Positions 17,222-25,270 of a DNA stretch of 36,834 nt are shown piece by piece. Each line of letters begins with the position of its first letter. Within the stretch, counting starts at the first letter, position 1. A model generated the notes under the pieces. The model was given only the letters and a program-made list of their open reading frames with translations. It was not told the DNA's origin and searched no databases. The position numbers and the translations under genes are program-made. The stretch comes from Verrucomicrobiota bacterium (GTDB lineage: Bacteria > Pseudomonadota > Gammaproteobacteria > Nevskiales > Nevskiaceae). The stretch covers positions 1 to 36,834 of the forward strand of contig CAJCJI010000526.1 in NCBI GenBank assembly GCA_903970595.1, given 5' to 3'.

Positions 17222-17299
17222 GACGCATTGTTGCGTGCTCGCAGCACAAAGACTCTAGTGAATTCGATTTTGCGGAGTACTTCGCCATTGAGAGCCGCC

Positions 17300-17789
17300 C
17301 TGAACGTGACCGAGTACCTGGCCGCCAGCCCCGCAAGCTGCTATCCACGCTGGCATGCCTGGCTAAGTAACAGGGGTATGAACGTGCTCGGTGCACTGGA
17401 AAAGCCGGCGACTTCTGAATCGCTGCGCGGCCTGTTGCCGTGCAATACCTCTTCCGACCAGATCAGCATCCTGCGTTCAGCTCCGTTCACCGCGGACGGA
17501 CTGGGTGATGCCAAAACACTGGTCAAAATCAATATTCACGTTCAACCTAAGTTAAATGCGCTCAGCGGGAAGGTGGGCGTCGTCGTCGTATTGGCCCGAA
17601 GGTTCAGTTCAGGACGCAGTATGGTACAGCTCAGCGTATTCTACGTGGCGGAAGGCTGGAGACCGAGAAGCTATGGAACTTGATGGTGAGCATGGCTGCA
17701 AAATCGTGCAGGGGAATTTGATCGCAAACCCAAAGCCGACCGGCCGGCTTCCGGCCTGGTGGCCGCAGTACGCCGCTTGTTTCAACTGA
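17300..17789 (+). pseudogene. Decayed REC-EAL response regulator (frameshifted, internally deleted)
   Basis: One frame gives RGMNVLGALEKPATSESLRGLL and then HVQPKLNALSGKVGVVVVLARRFSSGR. These line up with RGLRVLGALEKPIRADDLQRML and YVQPQLEAHNGALHGVEALARWYSPSR of the intact REC-EAL gene at 9978-11249. The catalytic EAL has become VVL. Some 170 codons are then missing and the frame resumes at YVAEG, equal to the TVAEG of the parent. A shift follows, and another frame continues as EHGCKIVQGNLIANP to 17789, matching LGCDLVQGYHIARP. The receiver's phosphorylation region is absent. It is therefore a dead paralogue, not a new gene. Its end overlaps the hybrid kinase's 3' end by eight bases. Confidence 0.75.
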
Positions 17790-20685
17790 CGTTGACCTGC
17801 AAATATTCCCTTACACGGTTGAACTCACTGCCGGCCTGCTGCGCTAGATTACGGCAAGCGGTGTCCCGCTTTTGCGCCGCCGCGATTTCCAGTTCGGAGA
17901 GAATCCGCGCCAGCGGTTTGGCGCCGAGAGTACGCGCAGAACCAAGCAGGCGGTGCGCCAGGGCTTCCACCGCAGGATAGTCATTCTGCCTGCCGAGTTT
18001 ATCCAGTTCTTCGACCAGAGGCGCGTTGATGCGCAGAAAATCCCGTGCCAGGTCTGCGACGATGGCTGCATCCCCGCCAAGCAACTCGGCCAGCGCGGCG
18101 CGGTCCAGCGGCGATTCGCTGGTGCCGGGTTCGGCTTTGGCGGGAAGATCGCCGGGCGACGCCGCAGTATCGGACCATGGTGCCAAGGCACGATGAAGGT
18201 CTTCAAGGCTGGAAGGCTTGGACAACTGTCCGTCCATTCCTGCGTCTGAGCAGCGTTCTTGCTCACCGGAGGCCACCTGGGCGGTCATTGCCAGAATCGG
18301 CAGGCGGCCGCTCCTTTCTCCAGCAGCTTCGCGCCGGCGGATCTCCCGGGCCACGCCGTAGCCGTCCAAACCGGGCATACGCAGATCGGTGAGCAAGAGA
18401 TCGTAGTCCCTGCCGTCAAGCCGGCGCAGTGCCTCTTCACCGTTGGCAGCCAGTTCGGCGTCATGGCCGAGCAGAGACAATTGGTGCTGAATCACATGCT
18501 GGTTGGTGGGATGATCGTCTACCGCGAGTATGCGCAGGCGCCGTGCAGGCTTCGCTGCCGTGCTCGCCTTAGTGGCACGGACCGGAGCCAATCCCGCCGC
18601 AAGGGCCAGCGCCCGCAGCAGCGCACTGCGATGCTGCGGATGCGGCAGATGCGTTTGTACCGAGCCGCCATCCACAGAAATGCCGTCGCTGGCGTTGTCG
18701 CGCACGCGCAGCACCGCATTGTCGGCAATGCGTGCACCCGCGGCACGCAGATAGTCGACAATCCAGCTGCGTTCCGTGGCGTCGGCAATGTCAATGCCGA
18801 TGACTACGCCGTCGAGCCGCTGCTGCCGAACCGGGGAAGGATCGACGGCCAGGGGAAAGTCCAGCTGGAACCAGAACTCGGTGCCCTTCCCGGGAGTGCT
18901 TTCGAGGCCGATGCGGCCGCCCATGCGCTGCACGAGGCCTTGGCAAATGGACAATCCCAGCCCGGAACCGCCGTAGGTTGCGGCAGTGGCGGCGCTGGCT
19001 TGGCGGAAGGGTTGGAATAGCTTTGCCTGCACCAGGGGTGCTATGCCAATGCCGGTATCCAACACCGAGAAGCGAACGCGCACGCGCTCCGCGGTTGTTT
19101 CTGCTATCCGTGCGCAGACCGCGACGCGCCCCGCTGCGGTGAATTTCACCGCGTTGTTGCACAAGTTAGAGAGGATTTGCCGCAAGCGCATGGCGTCACC
19201 CAGCACGAGCGGCGGCAATGCCGGATCGATGTAGTTGAGCAGGCGGATATTCTTACCGCGCGCGCGGGAGGCAAAGGTTTCGGCGCAGCCTTCGACGACG
19301 TGCACGATGCTGAACGGCTCGCTGTTCAGTTCGATCCGGCCGGCTTCGATGCGAGCCAGGTCCAGAGTGTCGTCGACGATGCGCAGCAAGGACTGCGCGG
19401 ACTCGTGCACCATGCGCAACGATTCGCTTTGGCCCTGGTCCAGGCTCGAATGCTGCAGCAGTTCGAGCATGCCCAGGATGCCGTGCAGGGGCGTGCGTAC
19501 TTCGTGGCTCATCTCCGCCAGGAAGCGAGACTTGGCTTCGCTGGCGGCTTCGGCGGCATCAAGCCGCTCCAATTTATAGGAAAGCCAGTGCGTAGTCTGG
19601 GTCAGCACATCCAGTTCGTCGGCGAACGCCGAGCGCTTGCTGCGTCGTGGCAGCAATTCGCGCGCCTGGGCAAATTTCTGATCGGCCAGCAGGGGGAGGG
19701 CGCTGGAAATTCGGGTCAGGCGACGTGACAAGGGCGTTAAGAACAGCCACAGGGCTCCAGCCGATAAGGTCAGTCCGAGCAGCGAAGAAGCCACGCCGGC
19801 ACGCACGCCGTCGCGGATGCGGGCGAGCGAGGCGGTTTCATCCAGGATGAACAGAACCTGGATGTCGCTTGCGCCGTCCAGGGGCGTGGCCAGAGTCAGA
19901 GATGCAAAGCGACCATCACTGGCAGCATAGGGTTGATTATCGGGCGCTTTGCGTAGAGCCGGGGCTACGGCACGAAGCCAGGGCAGCAGGCGCGGCGCAT
20001 CGGTGACCGCGAATAGCCTACGACCGCCAATGATTCGGCTGGCCGGGCCCGGTGGGTGTACTTGCGCCGAATTGGCGAGCAGGGCCACATCCGCTCCGGA
20101 CTGTCGAGAAAATTCGCGCAGCGTCTCTGCCACCGGCTGGCCGAGACCGACCATGAGCTCTATCCCGTTGCGGTCGAATGCAGGCTCATAGCTGTACTGA
20201 ACGCATTCTTCGCTACAATGGATGACCGCGACTGGCCGGTGCGTATTACGAGCCGAATCGATCAGTTTCTGCTCGATCTGGGACGGCAGGCGGACGGCTG
20301 TCTCCGTCGCTATCCCGCCGACCAGCCAGCCTTGCGCATCGAAGATCCTCAGGTCCGACAGGCTGGCGAGGACTTCCGGCGCCAATTGCGAGGTGTCGAA
20401 TGGATGCTGACGGGCATCCGCCAGCGATGCCCCGGAAGCGATCTGCGCGCCAACGGTTCCAAGGGCATGGGCGGAATTGTCCAGCAATGCTTCGAGCTGC
20501 TGCCTGAAGGCGCCGAGGTGCTCGCGCTCCTGTTGGCGATACTGGTTCATCTCCTGCCTGTAAACCAGCAGACCGAACGCCGTATGCACGATGCCCAACA
20601 GCAGAAAAATGGCGCCGAAGGCCTTCCAGCGCAGGCTCAAGCGCATGCGCGGTGCGGCATCGTTCAACATCGTTGGCGCTGCCAC
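17782..20685 (-). CDS. Membrane hybrid histidine kinase (periplasmic sensor-HK-REC-Hpt)
   Basis: A 967-residue BarA/BvgS-type phosphorelay kinase. Membrane segments are at about 21-42 and 296-317. They enclose a periplasmic sensor of about 250 residues containing HCSEEC (C157, C161) and QYSYEP, resembling double-Cache (dCache_3-like) domains. A HAMP-like linker follows. The kinase core has MSHEVRTP (H394), the N box around 507-511, DTGIG (543-547) and GSGLGL (573-578). A degenerate receiver-like segment at about 620-700 lacks an obvious phosphoacceptor. A true receiver follows (D767 in LLTD-LRMPG), then Hpt with H911 (ALAHRLLGSA). The GTG start is three bases after the porin stop, so it is translated from the same operon as the PstS-like protein and porin, which may bind or admit its ligand. 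The final phosphate acceptor is not adjacent. Confidence 0.92.
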   Translation of the reverse strand: MAAPTMLNDAAPRMRLSLRWKAFGAIFLLLGIVHTAFGLLVYRQEMNQYRQQEREHLGAFRQQLEALLDNSAHALGTVGAQIASGASLADARQHPFDTSQLAPEVLASLSDLRIFDAQGWLVGGIATETAVRLPSQIEQKLIDSARNTHRPVAVIHCSEECVQYSYEPAFDRNGIELMVGLGQPVAETLREFSRQSGADVALLANSAQVHPPGPASRIIGGRRLFAVTDAPRLLPWLRAVAPALRKAPDNQPYAASDGRFASLTLATPLDGASDIQVLFILDETASLARIRDGVRAGVASSLLGLTLSAGALWLFLTPLSRRLTRISSALPLLADQKFAQARELLPRRSKRSAFADELDVLTQTTHWLSYKLERLDAAEAASEAKSRFLAEMSHEVRTPLHGILGMLELLQHSSLDQGQSESLRMVHESAQSLLRIVDDTLDLARIEAGRIELNSEPFSIVHVVEGCAETFASRARGKNIRLLNYIDPALPPLVLGDAMRLRQILSNLCNNAVKFTAAGRVAVCARIAETTAERVRVRFSVLDTGIGIAPLVQAKLFQPFRQASAATAATYGGSGLGLSICQGLVQRMGGRIGLESTPGKGTEFWFQLDFPLAVDPSPVRQQRLDGVVIGIDIADATERSWIVDYLRAAGARIADNAVLRVRDNASDGISVDGGSVQTHLPHPQHRSALLRALALAAGLAPVRATKASTAAKPARRLRILAVDDHPTNQHVIQHQLSLLGHDAELAANGEEALRRLDGRDYDLLLTDLRMPGLDGYGVAREIRRREAAGERSGRLPILAMTAQVASGEQERCSDAGMDGQLSKPSSLEDLHRALAPWSDTAASPGDLPAKAEPGTSESPLDRAALAELLGGDAAIVADLARDFLRINAPLVEELDKLGRQNDYPAVEALAHRLLGSARTLGAKPLARILSELEIAAAQKRDTACRNLAQQAGSEFNRVREYLQVNVS

Positions 20686-20688
20686 GGA

Positions 20689-21885
20689 TTAGAACCGGTA
20701 GGCGCCCATCAACTGGAAAAAATTCCAGTGATCGTGGAGGGTATTGCCGAGATTGTCCGAAGGCGGTACGTCCGCAGTTCCCTGGACGATGTGGAACTCG
20801 GCCCACATTCCCCAATGTTCTGTGGGACGCCAGTTTAACCCCAGCATTTCATCGTGGCTGAACTGTGAATAACGGTCGCCTCCGGTCTGGGACGCAAATT
20901 CGCGGCCGTTACGATCGTGACGGTTGTCGAACGTCGCGCTGTAGCGCCCCATGACGCTCCAGTGCGGAACGATCTGGTAGTCGCCTTGCAGGTAAAAGCC
21001 GTCGCCCGAATCGCTGCTCGTTCCGGTGAGGTCGCCGAAGGTATTGGAGAAGTTGATCTGATATTCGCCGGTCAAGGCAAAGCTGCGTGCGTTGTACCGC
21101 GCGGATACCACCCACAGATTGTCGTCGAGTCCGCCGTTCAGAGGTACGCCCGGATCGGGTTGGATCAGCAAACCTGCGTGCAAGTGGCTCAACGCCAGTT
21201 TGACGGTACCGCCATTCCACTCGTCCTGCAACCGCTCGGCGTCGAAATTCCGCACTTGTAACCGCAGCGGCAGCATTTCACCCCCCAGGAGTTGCTGCTG
21301 GTCTTTTATGCCAAGTTGCGAGTTGAAATCAAGGTTCGACTCGAAACTGATGTAGTGGTCACCAATCTGCACACCGCCATAAAGTTGCCCGCCGTCGCCG
21401 GAGAAGAAAACACTGCGCAGCCCGTCGCTTTCGAAATAGACCGAGTTTGGCAGATCAATACCGGGCCGGGTGAACACAACGTCCCGGGTATCATTGTAAA
21501 AGCCGTAGGGATTCTTCACCCGCCCCAGCCGTATGCCCGCATTGAACCATTGATTTGAAAACAAGCGATAGTCGATCAGGGCATAGTCCAGGCGCAGTCC
21601 GTCGGTGTCGGAGTTGCCGGCGCGACGCAGTACGGTCTGCGCCGACATCAGCAAATTAGGCATGAGCGACAAGGTGCCGCTCAAGCCCAACTCGTAATAG
21701 TCCGTGCTTCCGTGATCGGCGCTAGTGCCGTCGACGTTGTTGCCTTCGCTCAGCGTGTAGCCTTGCGCGGCAAAGCCATGATATTGGTAATCGAGTGCCG
21801 ACGCCTGCGCGGATGCCAGGGCCAGCAGAAACACCAGCGGCGAAAGCGGCCTCCGGCTTCGATGAAAATAAGAGTGCCTGCTCAT
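20689..21885 (-). CDS. Porin-like outer-membrane beta-barrel protein
   Basis: A 398-residue exported protein. A signal peptide of about 30 residues (ending AQASA, then LDYQYHG) leads into repeated amphipathic strands with many aromatic residues. The chain ends in Phe (MGAYRF), the usual C-terminal signature for BAM-dependent barrels. It resembles general porin-like proteins, but no specific substrate can be read. The ATG overlaps the stop region of the PstS-like gene by four bases (21882-21885) and has GGAAAG upstream. Its stop is three bases before the hybrid kinase start, so all three genes are translationally linked. This suggests that the barrel supplies the periplasmic sensor with its ligand; that is inference. 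Confidence 0.82.
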   Translation of the reverse strand: MSRHSYFHRSRRPLSPLVFLLALASAQASALDYQYHGFAAQGYTLSEGNNVDGTSADHGSTDYYELGLSGTLSLMPNLLMSAQTVLRRAGNSDTDGLRLDYALIDYRLFSNQWFNAGIRLGRVKNPYGFYNDTRDVVFTRPGIDLPNSVYFESDGLRSVFFSGDGGQLYGGVQIGDHYISFESNLDFNSQLGIKDQQQLLGGEMLPLRLQVRNFDAERLQDEWNGGTVKLALSHLHAGLLIQPDPGVPLNGGLDDNLWVVSARYNARSFALTGEYQINFSNTFGDLTGTSSDSGDGFYLQGDYQIVPHWSVMGRYSATFDNRHDRNGREFASQTGGDRYSQFSHDEMLGLNWRPTEHWGMWAEFHIVQGTADVPPSDNLGNTLHDHWNFFQLMGAYRF

Positions 21886-22379
21886 GGTGTCTTTCCTTCC
21901 GAAAGCGGGGCCCGGGCTCTTCCCAGGTCGACTGGTGTACGATCGGATTCCCGGCGAGTGAACGAATCCGTGGTGTAGCCGATGGCTCCAGGAGTTGCCA
22001 TAACCTGCCGGCGCATCTCATCTTCGCTGCGAAGCAATGTCGGCGCGAAGCCGGTGCCGGTGAATTCCAGGCGGTCCCAGATGTTGCGTAGCACGTACGG
22101 GTACATGCCGAGCTGTTCGCGGCAGAATTGGTCGTGTACCGGGTTGTCGTCGGCCAATACGAAAATCCTAACTGCGGTGCCGTCCGGCCAGGCGCGCAGC
22201 CGCATGGTAAACAGGGCCCGGAGAAAGTCTCGGCCGATGGGCACCTCGGCATGCTCGGGGCTTACGATAATCTCGGTGGCTGCCCGAGCCGTAAAGGAAC
22301 TCGTCGCCAGGATCGACAACGCCAGCCAAAACCAGAGCTTGGCGGCGCAGCTGACAAGTCTGGTTGGCCCGGTGCCCAT
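21882..22379 (-). CDS. Small PstS-like periplasmic substrate-binding protein
   Basis: A 165-residue exported protein. The signal peptide covers about residues 1-34 (FWLALSILATSSFTARA). The mature part has IIVSPEHAEVPIGRDFLRALFTMR, then GTAVRIFVLADDNPVHDQFCRE and PGAIGYTTDSF. These follow the pattern of short phosphate ABC transporter binding-protein-like (PBP superfamily) proteins that occur without transporter genes. It is about half the length of true PstS and lacks pst neighbours, so transport is unlikely. It is the first gene of the porin/hybrid-kinase operon and could present a ligand to the kinase's periplasmic domain. ATG 22379 has a weak ribosome site. A perfect FNR-type box is centred 198 bases upstream. 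Confidence 0.75.
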   Translation of the reverse strand: MGTGPTRLVSCAAKLWFWLALSILATSSFTARAATEIIVSPEHAEVPIGRDFLRALFTMRLRAWPDGTAVRIFVLADDNPVHDQFCREQLGMYPYVLRNIWDRLEFTGTGFAPTLLRSEDEMRRQVMATPGAIGYTTDSFTRRESDRTPVDLGRARAPLSEGKTP

Positions 22380-22570
22380 GGATTCAGGGCCGGGCCGCGA
22401 CGAATGATCTGTCCGACTGCTCCGAGGCTATCAAGCCCGCAGCCCGACAAATGTCGTATTCCCATTGCCCAACAAAGGCGATGCGCTTATGTTTGAAGCA
22501 ATCGCGACAACCCACGTTTTATTCCCCATTCGCAATAACGTGATTCTGGGGGATTCGGCGCTGGCTTGCA

Positions 22571-22584
22571 TTGATCTGGATCAA
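22571..22584 (-). promoter_or_regulatory. FNR/ANR/DNR-type operator upstream of PstS-like/porin/kinase operon
   Basis: TTGATCTGGATCAA is a perfect dyad matching TTGAT-N4-ATCAA. CAGAAT at 22544-22549 on the minus strand lies where a -10 would be if the box acted from about -41, giving a leader of about 158 bases. On the plus side there is no gene to control, since flgN ends nearby on the minus strand. Confidence 0.6.
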
Positions 22585-22663
22585 TCAATCAGAGCTGGCG
22601 GCACCCGTCACTAGCGCCATTGAGGGAGATTTTCAGTCGTACGGAATGCACAAGGCGGGCGTG

Positions 22664-23050
22664 TCACGCCAGTCCGCGCAAGGTTCGTGTGCTCGAAACC
22701 TGTTGGTGCCCGCGTGTGTCATAGTGCCCGGGCATGCCTTGCAGGAGTTGCAGGGCAATGCGCGTGCGTCTGGCGTGCACGCGGAGGAGCGCCTCGTTAC
22801 CGCGCGTCTGCTGCCTGCAACGCAGGATCAGATCGCGCAGACGCTGGCGCTGCCCCGGTAGGATGTCCTCTGCGGTAGAATCGTTTAATTTATTAAGTAA
22901 GCTGCTCAGTTGCTGCAAGGCTTGCACCTTTTCCCGGCACACCTGTGCCAGGTCATCCGGGGATGTCGATTGCAGCGCCACACGCTCCTCTTCAAGCAGC
23001 GCGAGCAAGCGCTCAGCGCATACGCAGTGCGAATCCGTGTCTGTGCTCAC
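22664..23050 (-). CDS. flgN: Flagellar export chaperone FlgN
   Basis: Small helical protein of about 128 residues (LLALLEEERVALQ, then VCREKVQALQQLSSLLNKLN), consistent with FlgN. FlgN holds FlgK and FlgL in the cytoplasm before export. It directly follows flgM, the usual order. I chose GTG 23050 because it overlaps the flgM stop as GTGA. ATG 23068 would add six residues read from inside flgM. It is transcribed with flgM from the sigma28 promoter upstream. Assignment rests on length, composition and position more than on strong motifs, since FlgN is poorly conserved. Confidence 0.8.
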   Translation of the reverse strand: MSTDTDSHCVCAERLLALLEEERVALQSTSPDDLAQVCREKVQALQQLSSLLNKLNDSTAEDILPGQRQRLRDLILRCRQQTRGNEALLRVHARRTRIALQLLQGMPGHYDTRGHQQVSSTRTLRGLA

Positions 23051-23358
23051 TGGCCGCCCAGTTCCCATTCCATCCGCGTCAGCTTGCCGGCAATCGTCTT
23101 CGAGTCCACGCGATAGCTGCCGCCTGCGATGGCGCTCTTGGCCGCGGCCACGCGTTTGGAATCGACCACCGGAGCGTTTGCGACCGACTGGTTCAACTGC
23201 TGCAGGCGTACGCCATCGCCGGTCAGGCTGACTTTGTCCACGGGTGCCGCCGGCGCAGCGCTGGTCACCGCGGCAGCAACGGCTTTGTCGCCAACCAGCT
23301 TAGGCGTGGTGGCGGCGACGACTGCAGCCCCGCCCAGTGAATCGATCTTAGAGGTCAT
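23047..23358 (-). CDS. flgM: Anti-sigma-28 factor FlgM
   Basis: A 103-residue protein with the FlgM signature: an N-terminal Ala-rich disordered half (secretion region), then KVSLTGDG and a C-terminal helical sigma-binding part (VDSKRVAAAKSAIAGGSYRVDSKTIAGKL). FlgM binds FliA until the hook-basal body is complete and is then secreted, releasing late genes. It has its own sigma28 promoter 43 bases upstream, giving the usual feedback loop. It is separated from flgA by that promoter. Confidence 0.92.
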   Translation of the reverse strand: MTSKIDSLGGAAVVAATTPKLVGDKAVAAAVTSAAPAAPVDKVSLTGDGVRLQQLNQSVANAPVVDSKRVAAAKSAIAGGSYRVDSKTIAGKLTRMEWELGGQ

Positions 23359-23400
23359 GACTTTTCTTCACCGCGCCCGAATAAATGGGGCTCAAGCAGG

Positions 23401-23427
23401 TTAGCGGCATTCGCCAGCCTAACTTTA
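23401..23427 (-). promoter_or_regulatory. Sigma28 (FliA) promoter of flgM-flgN
   Basis: On the minus strand, TAAAGTTA, an 11-base spacer and GCCGCTAA match the FliA consensus TAAAGTTT-N11-GCCGATAA at 14 of 16 positions. It ends 43 bases before the flgM ATG. This is the best sigma28 match in the window. Confidence 0.85.
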
Positions 23428-23446
23428 GCCCCTGGCAAAAAAAGTC

Positions 23447-24136
23447 CTACAGCCCGACCTCCACCGTGCCGTCACCCCGCACCACGCCTTCGACGATGCG
23501 GTGGGAGTCGCTGTTTTCGACGCGAATCCGGTCGCCGTTGGCGCCGTCCGAAAGAGCCTTGCCGTCGGCCCGAATGCTGAAGCTGGCGGATTGGCCGAGC
23601 AAAGTGACATCCTGTCCGCGTTTGATGCTGGCCGGCGCGGTCAACGCGTCCGGTGTCAGCGCCGCACCGGCGGCCATCGGTCGGCGCAATAATTTGCCGA
23701 CCGCATCCTCGGCATGCTCCAGGTAACCCATGGGCAGGACGGCGACATCGCGTTCCTGTAACGCCACGGCGTCCAGTGGAACCGGTGTGCCTGGCGGCAG
23801 CGATCGCGTCAGCACCAGAACCCGGCGATGTTCGGTGACATGTACTGGCACATAAACCGTCCAACTCGAAGGCGTGCTGCAGTGCACTGCCACCGACCAG
23901 GCGGTGCCGACGTTGGGGCTGGTCGAAGAGCTTTCCAGCGCGCTGCCGCAGGCCGGCAGATGCAACCGCCCGTCCAGCGAGGCGGCATTCACCTGGGCGG
24001 CTCCGCCCAGCTGCGCGGCTACCTGTTTCTGAGCCGCGGCGCGGATCAGCACCAGAGGTTCGAAATCGGCCGCCGGCAGTCTGGCGCAGCACAGTGTGCA
24101 GGCCAGGAGGACAACGCAGCGCATCTGATGAGACAT
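23447..24136 (-). CDS. flgA: Flagellar P-ring assembly chaperone FlgA
   Basis: A 229-residue periplasmic protein. A signal peptide covers about the first 23 residues (CVVLLACTLCCARLPAAD). The C-terminal SAF domain and the barrel after it contain LTRSLPPGTPVPLDAV, RRPMAAGAALTPDAL and IKRGQDVTLL. This matches the FlgA family, which helps FlgI form the P ring. It diverges from cheV and has a sigma54 promoter 34-49 bases upstream, so it is expressed with the early hook-basal body genes. The 3' end has a T-rich run after the stop but no clear stem. Confidence 0.92.
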   Translation of the reverse strand: MSHQMRCVVLLACTLCCARLPAADFEPLVLIRAAAQKQVAAQLGGAAQVNAASLDGRLHLPACGSALESSSTSPNVGTAWSVAVHCSTPSSWTVYVPVHVTEHRRVLVLTRSLPPGTPVPLDAVALQERDVAVLPMGYLEHAEDAVGKLLRRPMAAGAALTPDALTAPASIKRGQDVTLLGQSASFSIRADGKALSDGANGDRIRVENSDSHRIVEGVVRGDGTVEVGL

Positions 24137-24170
24137 GAGAAGTGTCGGGTGCGGGAGGCAGGCTGCACAA

Positions 24171-24185
24171 GCAAGCGCCGTGCCC
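24171..24185 (-). promoter_or_regulatory. Sigma54 promoter of flgA
   Basis: On the minus strand, GGGCAC, five bases and TTGC match the RpoN -24/-12 consensus TGGCAC-N5-TTGC at nine of ten positions. It lies 35-49 bases before the flgA ATG. RpoN with FleQ controls class II flagellar genes in related bacteria. Confidence 0.7.
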
Positions 24186-24196
24186 GCCGCGCCAAT

Positions 24197-24223
24197 TCAA
24201 GATTTGCGTGCGTCCGCCGCTAT
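24197..24223 (+). promoter_or_regulatory. Sigma28 (FliA) promoter of cheV
   Basis: TCAAGATT, 11 bases and GCCGCTAT match the FliA consensus at 12 of 16 positions. It sits 25 bases before the cheV ATG. The same GCCGCTA core appears at flgM, and CCGCTAA at fliC. Confidence 0.65.
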
Positions 24224-24247
24224 TGGGACATTGCGAATGGAATACCG

Positions 24248-25183
24248 ATGGCCGCTGGATTACTGGAGAGCATCGACCGAAGCACGCTGCTGGCCGGACA
24301 CAACCGGCTCGCCTTGCTGCTATTCCGGCTGGACGAGCGTCAAATCTTTGGCATTAATGTTTTTAAGGTGCAGGAGGTGATTCCGGTGCCGGCGCTGGTC
24401 AGCGTTCCAAACTCGCACCGACTGGTACGCGGGGTGGCAAGCTTGCGTGGCGGCATCGTGCCGATCATCGATCTGAGCGTTGCCTTGGGCGAACCGCCGG
24501 ATCCGCGACCAGCCCATGTGATCGTGGCCGAATACAACCGCAGCGTGCAGGGCTTCCTGGTGCGCACGGTGGATCGCATCGTACACGTCGACGTCGCCAC
24601 GGTATCGCCTCCGCCGGGCAACGTGGGCGAAACCAGCTACCTCACTGCCGTGACGCGCTACGGCAACGAACTGGTGGAAATCGTCGACGTGGAAAAGGTC
24701 TTGGCGGAAGTTCTGGGCGAGGCGCCGGCCCTGTCCGCTGAAGCTCTGCGGCAGGCCGTCGGATTGCGCACCACGCGCCGCGTCTTGGTGGTCGACGATT
24801 CGCGCGTGGCCAGGACGCAGGTGGAGAAGGTATTGCGGCAGGTCGGCCTTGACTGCGTTCTGGTCAACGATGGTTGCGAGGCACTAAATTACCTGCAATC
24901 ACTGGCCGAAAGCGATCCGGTCAGCGACAAGCTGCTGATGGTGATCTCGGATATCGAAATGCCCGGCATGGATGGCTACCATCTGACGACGGAAATCCGG
25001 CGCGATCCGCGGCTGCGCGATCTCTATGTGCTGCTGCACACGTCTTTGTCAGGCGTATTCAACAAGGCGATGGTGGAAAAGGTGGGGGCCAACCGCTTCG
25101 TCGCGAAGTTCAGTGCCGACGACCTAGCGGCAGGGGTTATCGAACGGCTGCGCACCGCTGTCCCGGAAGCAGTAGCGGCCTGA
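24248..25183 (+). CDS. cheV: Chemotaxis coupling protein CheV (CheW-REC)
   Basis: A 311-residue cytoplasmic protein. A CheW-like domain at about 18-160 (FGINVFKVQEV, then RGVASLRGGIVPIIDLSVALG) couples receptors to CheA. The receiver at about 176-305 has D183/D184 and phosphoacceptor D235 (VISD-IEMPGMDG), which tunes coupling by phosphorylation. ATG 24248 was chosen because it begins the conserved region. The longer upstream frame overlaps flgA on the other strand and is not coding. The sigma28 promoter just upstream places it with late genes, even though it sits before the early flgB operon. Position between flgA and flgB is characteristic of Xanthomonads and pseudomonads. Confidence 0.95.
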   Translation: MAAGLLESIDRSTLLAGHNRLALLLFRLDERQIFGINVFKVQEVIPVPALVSVPNSHRLVRGVASLRGGIVPIIDLSVALGEPPDPRPAHVIVAEYNRSVQGFLVRTVDRIVHVDVATVSPPPGNVGETSYLTAVTRYGNELVEIVDVEKVLAEVLGEAPALSAEALRQAVGLRTTRRVLVVDDSRVARTQVEKVLRQVGLDCVLVNDGCEALNYLQSLAESDPVSDKLLMVISDIEMPGMDGYHLTTEIRRDPRLRDLYVLLHTSLSGVFNKAMVEKVGANRFVAKFSADDLAAGVIERLRTAVPEAVAA

Positions 25184-25220
25184 CCAGCGCAGCGCGTGCG
25201 GCGCCCACGCATGCCAGGTC

Positions 25221-25235
25221 TGGCACGCGGCTTGT
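25221..25235 (+). promoter_or_regulatory. Sigma54 promoter of the flgB operon
   Basis: TGGCAC, five bases and TTGT match the -24/-12 consensus at nine of ten positions. It lies 36-50 bases before the flgB start, downstream of the cheV stop, so the rod-hook genes are transcribed apart from cheV. Confidence 0.85.
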
Positions 25236-25270
25236 AGGACAACTCCCAGATCACTTCATGGGAGTGCGGC

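Noticed and set aside
17162-17683. A 173-residue plus-strand protein as a new gene
   Set aside because: Its recognisable parts are fragments of a REC-EAL protein with lost catalytic residues and a frameshift, so I call it a pseudogene.
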